A stretch of DNA of 64,000 nucleotides from Acanthosepion pharaonis. Lineage: Eukaryota > Mollusca > Cephalopoda > Sepiida > Sepiidae. This document shows, piece after piece, positions 31,591 to 43,138 of the stretch; the first letter of the stretch is position 1; every line of letters starts with the position of its first letter. The translations under genes and the position numbers were made by a program. Below the pieces are notes generated by a model, which did no database searches, had not been told where the DNA came from, and saw nothing but the letters and a program-made list of their open reading frames with translations. The stretch covers positions 620,001 to 684,000 of the forward strand of contig CAHIKZ030005577.1 of NCBI GenBank assembly GCA_903632075.3, read 5' to 3'.

Positions 31591-33536
31591 TGTAATGTTC
31601 TGCACAAGAGGCTATCGATGCTTGCTAGTCATCGATTAATACGTTGATAGGATGTTAGGATGGTTGTTGATTGTCCCTCGGGTCATGGTGGCCTCCTATT
31701 GGAGTTGAGGGGAGACATGACTTGTGGCTCTGGCACAGACGGTTGTGGACAAAGTGCCGACTTACATTTTGTTCACATATGTTGGACATTTGAAGAGGAG
31801 TACAATGGATTTTGAAAATCTGTTGAAGCAACTGTTGTTGGACGTTTCTTAACTTTCTGATAAAACTTGGGAGCGTCTTCATAAACATCATTTTGAGGAC
31901 GCAAATATGTTGCATTTTGTGACAATTTCTTGCTTTGTTGAAAACTGCTAGAAGCAGTTTGCGGATAATTTGATGAAGAAGTGGCAGGAAAATTCTATTG
32001 ACAACATTTAAGCTTCAATTCATTTATTTCTGTGCACAGCATTTCTTGCATTTGGATGAAGTGTCTCTCCAAAGACAAATGGGATTTTCGTCATTTGTTA
32101 TCCAAAAGAGATGATAACTGGTGAATATTGGTGTGGGCGGTCATCAATTCTTGTTTATAAAGAGCGTTTTCAGCTTCAAGTTTCTGGACTGTGGAATTGA
32201 TTTTGTGGAGAGTTTCTGATTGTTCATCAAGTTGCCCTTTTATTTGGTTGGTAAGTCCCAAAAATAAAGATGAACTCCTGTTTGCTGGAGTATCCATTTC
32301 AATTGGAGGTGGCAAGTTCTGAGCTCCAGCTGTGTGGAACACGTATTCTGTATCACTACCACTGCTATGTGGGTTCCATTGGTCATTTTCAATGTGGTTC
32401 ACTGAGCGTCGATTGGTCTGTGTTCGTGGGGGACGATTTGTTTTCCGTTGTCTGTTTCCGTCATTTAATCTTCTGAAACAGACAGAGGTGAAGTGTCCCC
32501 ACATTCCGCAGTGTGTGCACTGGGTATGAAATGCAGGGCAAGACGTCGGTCCCCGCTCATGAGGGTATTTCCCGTTGCAATTCCTGCACTGGTATTGCCG
32601 GGGATAGTTGCTTGGTTGGCGCTGTTCGTCTGCGACTTTGTTTATTGGGGCAATTGTAGCAGTAGCGGTGTTGTTGTCTTCCAGTCGCATTGTTTGTAGA
32701 TGTGACGCTATTGTCTCTGTTGTCCTTGCGTAGTTTATTAAATCATGTAGTGACATATCTGAGTTCATTAGTCCCTTCTGGCGGACTTTTTCCGACAGGC
32801 AGCCTGTAATTAGTTGGGAATTTAACCCCGGAATCCATGTCGGAAAAACGGCACATAGCCGCAGCTTCCTTTAGTTTGCAGTAGAAGTCTTCGATGCCTG
32901 GGCTATTTTGCTTAATTTTTCGGAACACGAATGGGTTGTATTCTGTGTCGTTTTCAGGGTTGAAGTGGTTGTGCACTGCTGAGACAAGCTTGTTGAAATG
33001 TGTTTCATTTTTCTCCGGTGTGACTCGCTCCCGTGCTATTTCGTCGATGATGTCATTTGTAGCCTCGCCGACAAACGTTAGTAAGATTGCTTTTTGCCGT
33101 TTGTCATCCTCAATGTTATGTGCGACAAAATAGTTTTTCAGTCTTTTTACGTATTTTGTCCATCTTGCTGCTTTGGCTGTTGACTCACAATCAAATTCGG
33201 GGTAGTGTGGTACGGCGGCCATATTGGTTATATATCGAACACATGTTGAATTTTTTTTTTTTTTTTTTAAGTGTCTTGATGTTCTGTTTTTGTGAGGGTA
33301 ACGATTCAGTCCTCGTCGCCAATGTAATGTTCTGCGCAAGAGGCTATCGATGCTTGCTAGGCATCAATTAATGCGTTGGTAGGATGTTAGGATGGTTGTT
33401 GATTGTCCCTCGGGTCATGGTTGCCTCCTATTCCCCTTTTTGCTGCCAAGCTGCTGATTAAGATTCCGGATGTCCGGAGGGGACCTAACTCTTGTGTCTC
33501 TAGGGGTTATCTCCCTTCTGTTGCTGGGATATTACA
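31591..33536 (-). mobile_element. Ty3/mag-like LTR element reduced to gag
   Basis: Minus-oriented, flanked by a perfect 5-bp duplication TCAGG (31586-31590 and 33537-33541). The 5' LTR is 33323-33536 (TGTAATATCCC...GAACATTACA, 214 bp). A primer-binding site TTGGCGACGAGGACTG follows immediately. Then come gag, about 390 bp of uncertain coding sequence, and 110 bp of the 3' LTR (31591-31700). The first 104 bp of the 3' LTR and all of protease, RT, RNase H and integrase are missing. The intact target duplication shows the element inserted here; the internal loss may have come before or after. Confidence 0.85.
32091..33339 (-). pseudogene. gag of the mag-like element
   Basis: The first part, from Met at about 33225 (VPHYPEFDCES, ARWTKYVKRLKNYF, FNPENDTEYNPFVFRKI), is a mag/SURL-type capsid. 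The frame shifts at about 32826, within the FPTN/NSQLITGC region, and continues to 32091. The second part carries a double zinc knuckle: CRNCNGKYPHERGPTSC and the canonical CTHCGMWGHFTSVC (CX2CX4HX4C). Protease should follow, but instead there is a polar, probably coiled-coil tail (LHKINSTVQKLEAENALYKQ) ending at a stop. Gag packages the element RNA in the cytoplasm; this copy needs a frameshift repair to make full-length protein. The tail is unusual and not known to me from mag elements. Confidence 0.75.
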
Positions 33537-33983
33537 TCAGGTACAAAACATCTGACTCCAGCTCCAAATTTCCTTATATCAGTAAGTGACTCTGGATTTA
33601 GAATGTTATCATCCATGACATTATTTTTTGATTATTAAATTTATACTTATTGTTTAATGTCTTCTTTACTAATCAAGTTTTTAAAAAACAAGAAAGGACC
33701 ATATATTTTTCTCAATGTTTGTATTGAAATGTATAGATTTTAAATTCGGAAAGCAATAAATGAAGGGAAAATGTCTCAAATTTTGATAGAATTAAATCTA
33801 TTTTATAATTTGAGTAGTGTGTGTGACTTTGAGTGGGCTACTAGGTTTTTGTATGTGCCGACAGACACATGCACAGTGACCCACACAAATCAATGTTTTT
33901 CACTGCAAAAAGAATCTAAAATTTCCCATACTAATTTATGGTCACTGTGTTGCCGCTGAAAAAAAAAGAAAAAAGATTTTAAT

Positions 33984-35139
33984 CAGAATTTTGAAGCCTC
34001 TAAAAAGGATTAAAAATATAATTTAATTTTTTTTTTTAATAATCAAAAAATCTTTTGGTCTTTCTTTCCTCTTAATAATAGCATAAAGAGTTTGACGATA
34101 AAACTTTGTTTTTATTAAGTTTGGTTCATTTTTTCATCATATATGCACATTTTTTTAGAAAATCTTTGGTGATACCTACATAACAATGATAAGGATAATT
34201 AGCTAAATAAACAAATTTGATCGTTTGAATTGAGCCAAAACTCGCTTAAACATTCGGAACTATAATTGACGTAACACCGATTCAATCAAAAATGTACTTA
34301 AGAAAAAACGAACAGAAATTACGATTCAAAATTAAATTTACAACGATTAAAACATTAATTAAAAGAAAAATAAACCATTCAAAATATTGTATATGATTAA
34401 AACATTTTTTCAAAAATGGATTCGCATAATTCCAGAAAATGTTTTAATTCAATAATAAATTAAAATTTTCACAAAATTTAAATAAATTATAAAATTCTTA
34501 CTTTTTAATTCTTTGTGAAAAACATTCTTCTAAAATTACGAATGCATTTTTATTAGTCCAGAATATTAAACTTACTGCCTTCGTCCGGTTTGTTTTCCTT
34601 ATGACATTAAAAAAATTGGGAGAAATTTAAGTAAAGCGATGTTTTGAGTTAAAAACGGCCGCCAATTTGAATTGAAGAATAAAGACAAGGGAGATAAATC
34701 ATATGAGAGAATTATTATAGCAAGATGTGATCATATCCTGAAATTATTTTAAACTTAAAATAAAATTTCCTCTTTTTTATTTGCGAAAACTACCAAAAGG
34801 GTATAGAACTCACTGAACCTGTAAATGTGAAATAAGCTAAGTTTGATTTTCAAGCCTCGAAACGATTTTCAATTTTTCTACGAAGACGTTTGTTACCCAA
34901 CAGAAGTTTCTGAACTCACAAACACAAATAAATTAATTAATTTAATTTGTTACTTCCAACCAAAGATTCCCTAAAAAAATGAGCATACAACACAAAAAAA
35001 AATGCCCCTAATAAAATTTAATAAAAACGAAGTTTTATCGACAAAATTTTTCTGTGATTATTAAGTAAGAGGAAAGATCAAAGGATTTTTTTTTGTTATC
35101 TAATTATTTTGTTTTGATTTTTTAACCTTCGAAATTCTG
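33984..35139. mobile_element. about 1.15-kb foldback (TIR) element containing repeat A
   Basis: The left arm (cagaattttgaag, aaaaatcttttggtcttt, tttcctcttaataat, cgataaaactttgtttttat) is found inverted at the right (35139 back to about 35005: cagaatttcgaagg, aaatcctttgatcttt, cctcttacttaataat, cgataaaacttcgttttt). The arms are over 120 bp and imperfect. The interior carries repeat A (see 1740-2450) in inverted orientation. No transposase was seen, so it is non-autonomous. Confidence 0.6.
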
Positions 35140-35439
35140 GTTAAAATTAAAAAATTTGTTTTTCTGGTGTCAACATGGGACCATGAATTTGTACAGGAAA
35201 TTTAAGTCTTTTTGTGGTAAACCCCCCCCAAAAAACATTGATTTTGAAATTCTTATAAAAATCTGATAATTGTCAGAATTTAATGAAACTTTCAGAAATT
35301 ATTCAAAAATTAATTAAATTATTTTAGAAACATTCTCTTTTTAATCTTGCTAATTTCTTTTTTATATCTGTTACCCCACACATTTAATTTTATGAAATTT
35401 TGAGAAATTCTTTTTTGTAGCATTTTAATGTTTATATCA

Positions 35440-36310
35440 GTTACTAGGTCATGCAGACTTTTAAAAAGCTAGCTCCTGTCCTAAATTGTGCAAGTTGTTT
35501 TCCATCTTGGTAAAGTAGCATCTTTGGCTGCAAAATAGTTATGGTAGCTTCTGATGTGCTGGATGAAGTGTTTTGATTCATCAGAGTTCAGATCCAGAAG
35601 TGATAGCAATGGTTCTGGTGGAAATGGTAGATCCTCCATCTGTATTTTTCCTTTGTAACACCTCATCCCATCTGGCTCATCCTTGAATCTGAGAGCATTA
35701 CAAAATGTTCATTGATCCAATAAACATCTTTGGATGATCTGAATAGTCACTTTCACAATTTTATTGAAAAACCAACGTAAACAGGCTCAAAAAAGAAGCT
35801 GCACTCCTTTTAGGATAGTCTTTCATCAGGTGTTTCCAAAGATCTTTCTCTTCTATGGTTTGCAGAATCTGTTTCTTTCCTTGATAAAGTCTGACTATCA
35901 TCGTCTGCAGCTCAATCGTCTCTTCCTTGCTGTATCTGCTTATTTCTTTGATGAATTTTCAGTCATCTGCACCACTTGATCTCTTCCATGCAGCATCTGC
36001 TTCTTTCTTTGCACCTCCTCTGATGTTTGAGATGCTCTTGATCTTATCTCTATTGAGCATTTGCTTCTCTCCTAGCTTGTATCTCTTCTGATGTTTCAGA
36101 TGCTGTTGGCAGCATCTGCTTGTCTCCTACTTTGTGTCTCCTCTGATGTTTGAGATGCTCTTGATGTTATCTGTCTTGTAGCATTTGCTTCACTCCTGGC
36201 TTGTATCCCTTCTGATGTTTCAGATGCTCTTGATCTTCTATGGCTTGCAACATCTGCTTGTCTCCCAGCTTCTGCCTCATCTGATGTTTCTCTTCTTTTG
36301 TCTTAGATCT
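35440..36310 (-). pseudogene. Helitron-type replicase/helicase N-terminal relic
   Basis: Minus strand: after about four copies of a ~22-residue repeat (SRASQTSEETQSRRQADAA, ASETSEGIQARSEANATR, in 36300-35985), the reading reaches NALRFKDEPDGMRCYKGKI, then LPFPPEPLLSLLDL and SKHFIQHIRSYHNYF (35720-35500). The second part is the beginning of the Helitron-like N domain (CxALRFKxExxxxCCxxGKV, LPPLPEPL, SKxFLxNIRxYN). Tandem AxRAxETxExRxxR repeats also precede that domain in many Helitron proteins. The first Cys of the CC pair is Arg here and frames are broken. The Rep and helicase parts are absent. Confidence 0.65.
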
Positions 36311-37445
36311 CTAGTCTTTGGATTTTTCCATGGCATCTTGAAGAAATAATTCTGATTTCCTCAATTCACTCCATGGAACTTCAAAACCTCACTTTAACTC
36401 TGATTTAGACCATAAGTCCGATTCCAGCCAAAATTTCTTTTCAGGGCAAAAATTGAGTTCTGTGGAACTTCAATACTTCATGTCACGAAGCCTCTCATTT
36501 TAACTCCTTGGCATTTTGAAGATATAAATTGATTTCCTTTTGGAGATATTTTAAACTGAATTTTAAAGTGTTTATATAAATTAAAAACTTTTCAAATTAT
36601 TAATTTTTTCAATCATTTTGAATTTTTAACTGTTCCCCTCCTCATCCAGACACAACTCCCAATGCTGGGTGCTTGAGCACCAGATGAAGGGCAAATTTTC
36701 AATCCCAGGATCATCTTCATTCCAAAAAGATATAATCTGTCTATGTTGAGCAAATCTGGTCTGAATTTGAGGGGTTTCAGACATATAGATGAATGAACAG
36801 ACAGAAATTATTGTTTATTTATTTAGGAGATAGAATAATAAGTACAAGTTCAATGAGAATTTTAAATCATCAGTTCTTTTCGGGGCAAACAGGAGCCACT
36901 GCTAGAGAAAATTTGCTTTGATTTGTATAATAAATAATGCAATAAAACTAAATTACTTAAATAAAAGATTTTCATGTATTAAATGTATAATGGACACTAC
37001 TGTATTGCCCCCGTTTTTTTTTTTTTGTGAAAAATGAATTTTTAAAAGAATTTTCATTATTTAAAAATTTAATTATAATTTATAAATTTTCTAAAATTCT
37101 ATATTAAATACATTTACTAATCATAAATAAAAATGTTTGCTACAATTCAGTGACCACCAATTTTTAAAAAAAAATTTGAATTCTAAGTTTGTATAAACGT
37201 GCTGATTTTACTTACATATTAATTCAGATTAAGGACGCTTGCAGTTATACCAAAAGATTACCTTTGAAAGATATAACCCCAAGACAAAATTTCAAGCTTC
37301 AAATGTGAACATGGGCACATCTGAAAATATTTTTCTACCTCGTGCATATGTGGTACCTTTATTTACAAATCTAGTTTCTGATGTTAATGACATTACTACA
37401 TAATGACTTCTTTAATGTTGAGTAGGGGCATGTACCAAACAATAA
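36311..37445. other. unassigned stretch
   Basis: No gene recognised. AT-rich with poly-T at 37015-37026. Confidence 0.4.
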
Positions 37446-38341
37446 TGTAGCAGAGAGAAATGGTCACCCTTAAAATATTAACAATTATAGTAATATAGAA
37501 TTTTGTTTATAGATGAGTAAAGTAATCTGTGCTTTGTCAGAATTATTAATATAAAATGTCAAAACAATAGTGTTTACATGAACTATGGAACACCAATTTA
37601 GAGGAAGAGACTGTTCATTTAATCATGAAGGGGTAGAGGTCAGTAATCAGGTTGTAGTCTAAATTTACAAAGCCCCAGGTTTTTATTGATACCACCGCAT
37701 TTATTTAAGAACGTGTTTCTGCAAAACAATCAGTCATAGCTGGAGTCAGCTGAAGTTGATGAGAGAGGGAGAGGTAGGTAGTAGGAGTGAAAGCATTTGC
37801 TTGCTACTGTAATAAGGGACGAAGTGAACTCAAGTTATCTGCAATATTAGTGCAATACTGCCAGTGAACCCTCCTTATATCCTGATAGTGAAATAATTAC
37901 GGCAACTACTAAGAACAAAAAGGGTGAGTCCAAAAACTACTTTTCTCCTTTCAGAATTATTTGCAATAATTTTTTTCTCTAGACTCTTTCATATACACTA
38001 CTTTCTCGTAAAAGAAGTATTATTCTTTTTGTACCAATTTCTTCCTTATTTACATAATTTTTTTTTTACTCAAATCGGCTTCTTCATATGAAAATTTTTT
38101 TCACTGCTTGGTCCGATTCTTGCCCCAACAAACTTGCAGGTAGACCGGCTGAATCTTCAGGGATCTATGATTTGTTAATTGCTCTCCAGGATCAAAAAAA
38201 TCACAACATCACTGGTAAGTGTAATTGAATTGACATTGTGAACCAGAGACTTTGATTGAACCTGTAATACTGGAGCAGGACAGAACCAATAGCCAGTCTT
38301 GTAGAGTACATCGATCCAGTGGAGTCAGGATAGGTGTTACA
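37446..38341 (+). mobile_element. 5' LTR of the env-bearing Ty3/errantivirus-like element
   Basis: 896 bp from TGTAGCAGAGAGAAATGGTC to GGATAGGTGTTACA. Most of it recurs, rearranged, at 43139-44345. Immediately inside lies ATTGGTGCCCTGATCAGG (38342-38359), a primer-binding site (TGG plus tRNA-complementary bases). The tRNA was not identified. Confidence 0.8.
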
Positions 38342-38660
38342 ATTGGTGCCCTGATCAGGATTCCACCCAAGAGATACCCAAAGGACATTAAAAGAAAGGA
38401 AAGGACAAAAAAAAACCTTTTAAGTGCTTAATAGGACCAAAAAATAAAAAAAAATGAAGAAAGGACTTTAGTCGAAAGACTATATTGGTCTGAAAAGCTG
38501 AGGATAATTTACTAAAACAGCGGAACAGCAACAGAAGCGTACCCCAGGTAGGTCACTTTTTGGTTTCCCTCAATTGTGGTGCACGGAGACAACCAGTAGA
38601 GATTTAATGTCACCTTCGTCCTTCAACTTTGCCTCGAGTTGAGAAACACCGCCAGAATAA

Positions 38661-38970
38661 ATGAGTAACACTGGGTCGGACATCATGGAGAGAAAAGCAA
38701 CAGTCCCCAAAATAACAGCAGCATTTAGGGGTCTGTTGTACGGGATGAAATTGCCCACCTACCAAGGCAACCTGACTGAATTCCACAATTGTATGATAGC
38801 TGTCCAAAAGAAACAGCTAGTATATGGGTTGACAGACCGTGAGATGGTGCTGTTAGCATATGAAGCAACAGTGGGACCACTGTCAAAGTTTATTGGGGGA
38901 CTATATAGGGAGAGCCCCCAGATAACCTGGGATGAGCTAAAAGGAGACCTGATCTGATGTTATGATAGGG
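38661..38970 (+). pseudogene. gag fragment
   Basis: About 98 residues from Met at 38661, including LPTYQGNLTEFHNCMIA and ITWDELKGDL, the capsid arrangement of Ty3-type Gag. A stop follows DELKGDLI at 38955. Only the N-terminal part of capsid remains; at about 38970-38985 the sequence jumps to integrase. Confidence 0.6.
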
Positions 38971-38975
38971 AGCGA

Positions 38976-39500
38976 ACCAGAATAATGCTAAGGTAGAAAG
39001 ATTCCACCAGACATTAGTCAATGTCGATGTGCTAGCTAAATTAGCAGGAGATAATAGAGAGAGCCGGGATGAGTATTTAACTCAAGCGCTGACTGCTGTG
39101 CAATTTGTTATGAATGAAACCGCGAAATTTTCTCCTGATATGATATTTGGCAGAGATGTGATCTTACCGATAGATAATTTGCTAAGACCCAGAAGGAAAA
39201 TATATGGGAGGAGATCACCAGAAATTGATCTTGTAACAACAACATAAGATTTTCACTCAGGTTAGAAGGAGAACCAGGAGAGCTCAGTAGAGGCGTAATG
39301 ATAGAATAAATACAAACAGGAAGGAAATTAACTTCCAAGTGGGTGATCACGTATATTATATACACCTAAGGGAAGGTAAACTGGATCGGAGATGGATTCC
39401 TTTTTATAGGATAGTGGGACAGATAGACCTGCTTCTTACATAATTTAGGATCAAATAGGATGAAAAGTAAAGCGGGCACATGCTAATGATATAAAGTTAG
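38976..39500 (+). pseudogene. integrase C-terminal part
   Basis: Starts AKVERFHQT (the NGxVERFHRTL block of integrases). NRESRDEYLTQAL and FSPDMIFGRDVILPIDNLL (39060-39180) are the end of the catalytic core, followed by an R-rich stretch and NFQVGDHVYYIHL, the GPY/F-type module (39330-39370). Several frameshifts. The DDE residues, RT, RNase H and protease are missing. Confidence 0.75.
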
Positions 39501-39509
39501 CTGAAATAG

Positions 39510-39797
39510 ATGAATGGGAAGGAGCTAAGGAGAGGGGGTAAGGAAAAAAAGAAAAGGGGCGAAACCTTGGTTGAACCCAAAGAATTAGAGACTGATAGTG
39601 AAGAGGGTGAAGAGGAAATTATGATTATCCCAGGGAGTTTTGAGAGAATAAAGGGCAAAAATAATTGTGAAAATAGACCCCCTGAGGAAAGTAATGAAGC
39701 TGATGATGCACTGACGACGAGTAGTGAAGGGTCAAATAGTTGGGAAGAAGAGGAGGAGATTCCATTAGACGCGTTTAAAAGAATGATTAAAAACTGA
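39510..39797 (+). pseudogene. acidic C-terminal tail of pol
   Basis: A 95-residue open segment: basic start (KELRRGGKEKKKRGE) then very acidic (SEEGEEEIMIIPG, EEEEEIPLDAF). It follows the integrase fragment after a frame change, so it is most simply the extended Pol C-terminus rather than a separate gene. Confidence 0.4.
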
Positions 39798-40070
39798 AAA
39801 AGCATCTAAGGAAGTAGAAGAATTACCTATAAAATTACGACTGAGAGGGGAAGTGCGAACTAAGACCCCAGACAAAATGGGAAGATTGATAAAATAAACG
39901 CGGGAGAGACTGAGGGTGGGCTGGACCGCAGTTGTCAGTGTTAACGTATGTGTGGAAGGGTTCCCCCATGCATGCGTGACTCCACTGGCTGGTGACTGGA
40001 TTACTTTTTCAGGTAATTATGCAAATCGATAACCATAAGAAAAATGACAGAAAGGAATGTAGGTGTAAAA

Positions 40071-42680
40071 ATGGACCCTTATCTCCATCTCATTGCAGAT
40101 ATTGGCAGGGGAAGACCATTAGTAGTGCTGGTGCTGATTTTGGTAGTAAGTGCCTGGGAAGATAGTGCAAATACTATATTTAAAAAAGACCAGGGAGGTG
40201 ATCATAACTAGATCAAAATGATTGATAACCCTAGTGATAAACTTACAACCATATGAAGAGTTATTAGCTCCTTTAGAAATGGAAATAGCAAAGCTCAATA
40301 GGGTTACAACACAGGTAGCTCAGGATTATCTACTTAATGAAGAGTACCACTATATAATATATCCTTTGGCCCAAGAATCCCTGATACTTAACAGACAATG
40401 GAAAGATATGAGTCTATACATGAAGGGGGTAGAATTATTGCAGACTAGAAAAAAAGAACCATATTATCTATTGTAGGGAAGGCATTGAGTGTGTTATTTG
40501 GAACAGTGCCAGAAGATGATGTAAGGGTGATTAGGAGAAAATCGAAAGATGTGGAAAAGAACCAACAGGTATTAGCTCAAATAGATAAAGAGAGTGTATC
40601 CCTTCTTAATGTTACGAGGTTGAAATTTTTAAGAACAGAGGTAACATAAATTGGTTAATTTCCTATTTGCAAAGTTTTAGAGAGTTGTTCAATGTAACAG
40701 GATCCCTAGCAGTGGAACTGAGAGGATTAGCGGTTTTTTTAGAACAATATTTCCAGTTATTGCCAATAACTAGTACAGTCCGTCAGACTAGTCAGTCATT
40801 AACCTTATTACTAGAGCATGTGAGAGTTCAGTTGGATATGTTGTCTATGGGACACCTGTCACCAAGTATAATAACTCCAACCCAGTTAAGAAAAGTGTTG
40901 TTGGGAATACAGGCTAGATTACCTTAGGTTACCTGTAGATCTCACCAAGCAATTATGGAAATATTATAGTGCTCTATGGTGTGTCACTTTATTGGAAGAT
41001 AAGTTATTAGTATTGGTATCAGTTCCTCTGTTAGATAGGGATAGTTCCCCTGAAATATATCAAATAATAAATCTTCCTATTCCATATCCTAATACAAATC
41101 AAAAATTAGAAGTTGTGGTTAGGTATAAGGTAGAAGCAGAATCTTTAGCCTTGAATTTGGCCAGAACAAAATTTATGTTGTTAACGTGTGAAGAAACAAA
41201 TAGATGTAAAGTTGATACTTTAGGCATCTGTGTATCTGCAAGTCCGATTTATGTGACTGGTAGTCATGATCTGTGTGTACTTGAATTATTTAAGAAGAAT
41301 AAAAGGAGGATTAAAAAAGAATTGTCAAATAGAAGTATTACTCAGTGTTATATTACCTTCAGCAATAAGCATATCAGATAGAATTTGGGTGATAGCCACC
41401 CAAAGAGATCTAGAATTATCGAAAGTCTGTGAAAAGCCCACTAGAACTATAAAAGTAGAGCCATCGTTATTTATTGTAGAATTACCAATGAGATGTGGAG
41501 CCCATGGACCCTTGTTGTCACTCCCTGCTTATTACCAGGCAGAAGAAAAAATTAAAGAATAAGAATGTTTCTTAAAATTAATGCCAAACAATGCGAGTAA
41601 GTGAACAGAATTATGGGAACCTATAGTAAAGGAATTCCCTGAGGTTTCTTTAAAGAAAATGCCTGACTTATTGAAGCCCCTTGAAAAAATTATCTTAGAA
41701 GAGTTGAAATCTAAATTAAGCCTAGTGGGAAGAACTAGTCCAAGTTGGAAAGAAAATATGAGTGATAGTTTGGCCGACCGTTTTAGCATTCTTATTGATT
41801 ACTAGAAGCATGGCCCGGCGTTGCCCGTGCTTGATTCAAAACTCGTACGACTCATACAGCACTGCACGCACTAAACTGTTTCTTCCCGCGCATAGCGTGA
41901 CCTAAAAATAAAATTAATCTGCATTTAGGAAATACCCAACAGGAGAAACCTTTTTAAGGGTTGACCGATTGTCGATTTGCCCTCTGTTTGGCGGGTGGGG
42001 CGCTCAGAGTTGAAACTTCACATTGTGACTCCCAATGGCCTCCTCATAAATCCGATCGGTTTTCGCTAAAAACCGACATGCGGTTCAGGTGCAATCTGGG
42101 CGTATCGGCTTTTGGGTTTTATCGATTTTCCGCGCTGTTTAGGGGTCCGTGGTCATGAAACTTCTGGACAACACTTCCAAAGGTAGACTCTAAGAGGGTG
42201 TCAAATTTGGTTGAAATGCAATAATTCCTTCTGTAAGCAGATTTTTTTCGATTATCGATTTTTTCGGAACCTGAGTCTGAACTGAAAAATCAGGTTGCGT
42301 CATGTCCTTAAGGCAGCCATTTGCAAACTTGTGGTGAAAACCGCATCGAAATCGGGTGAGAAATGCGACCTGGGCGAGGTAACAACGCCCACGACAGACA
42401 CACAGACAGACAACATGAGAAATATAGATAGTAGATTTTAGTAGTAGCAGTAACCTGGTGGTGGTTGAAGAGGCAAGCGAAGTTGTCAAGCCAACGGAAT
42501 GAACTGGTAAGTACCTGAGCAAAAGAGGGATTTCATTAAGTGAGCTTTATAAAAGCAGATTCAATTTGAATGTGATCAAACCAACCGTGGAGTTACAGGT
42601 AGGATCAGCAACTGTTGGAGAGAACCCCGAAGTGGCTACAGAGGTCACCAAGCCCCCCTTGGCAGGGCAGAAAAGATAAG
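40071..42680 (+). pseudogene. broken env (baculovirus F / errantivirus Env type)
   Basis: The first Met, at 40071, leads into a hydrophobic signal-like run (PLVVLVLILVVSA). The ectodomain follows in pieces that alternate frame: 40222-40476, 40480-40620, 40667-40927, 40992-41381, 41266-41562 and about 41600-41790. The segment LFGTVPEDDV and the long helical region after it resemble the F-protein family used as Env by gypsy/errantivirus elements, whose role is membrane fusion. A GC-richer repeat (41802-42445) splits the predicted membrane-anchor region. A polar tail with stops follows to about 42680. With at least five frame changes or stops plus the insertion, no functional product is possible. 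Confidence 0.65.
41802..42445 (+). mobile_element. GC-richer repeat inserted in env
   Basis: Starts AGAAGCATGGCCCGGCGTTG and ends with agacacacagacagacaaca and gaaatatagatagtagattt. A terminal CCCGGCGTTGCCCG-type block at one end and a cagacagacag run near the other are common in animal repeats of uncertain class (Helitron or non-LTR tails). Base composition differs sharply from the retroelement around it. No coding potential. Confidence 0.55.
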
Positions 42681-43118
42681 AAGTGAATAACGACAATGAA
42701 TGATTAATTAGTAAGGAGTGTTGAGAGCTCCAAGAATCATTAAAATATAAATGTGATCATTATTTTTTTGTTATTGGACATCGCATGATGAACTGTCGAC
42801 ATTATAAATTTAATCCTTGAATCGAATTAATGAGACTTTACATTTTTGAGATTTTCTTTTATTTTTAGTTGAGGTGATGTGTGTGTGGAAAAAATATATA
42901 TTACAAAAGAATAACTATTATTCTATGTTTTGAATATCAAGAACTGTGCTATGAATTTTGAACTGTTAGATTAATGCATGATGAAAAGAAAATGAAATGT
43001 AGAGATAATAGAATACTTGCATGTGAAAGAGACAATGGACAGTTGCATGAGTGAAAGTGATTTCTTTTTTTTTAGATATATACTCATCGGAGTATATGTG
43101 TCAATTACAAGTAATAGA

Positions 43119-43138
43119 AAAAAGGGTAAGAGAGAGAT
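43119..43138 (+). promoter_or_regulatory. polypurine tract
   Basis: aaaaaagggtaagagagaga lies directly before the TGTGGCAGAGTGCAATGG start of the 3' LTR, where plus-strand synthesis is primed in LTR elements. Confidence 0.6.

Noticed and set aside
39510..39797. Independent acidic-protein gene
   Set aside because: Better explained as the C-terminal tail of the retroelement pol after a frameshift.
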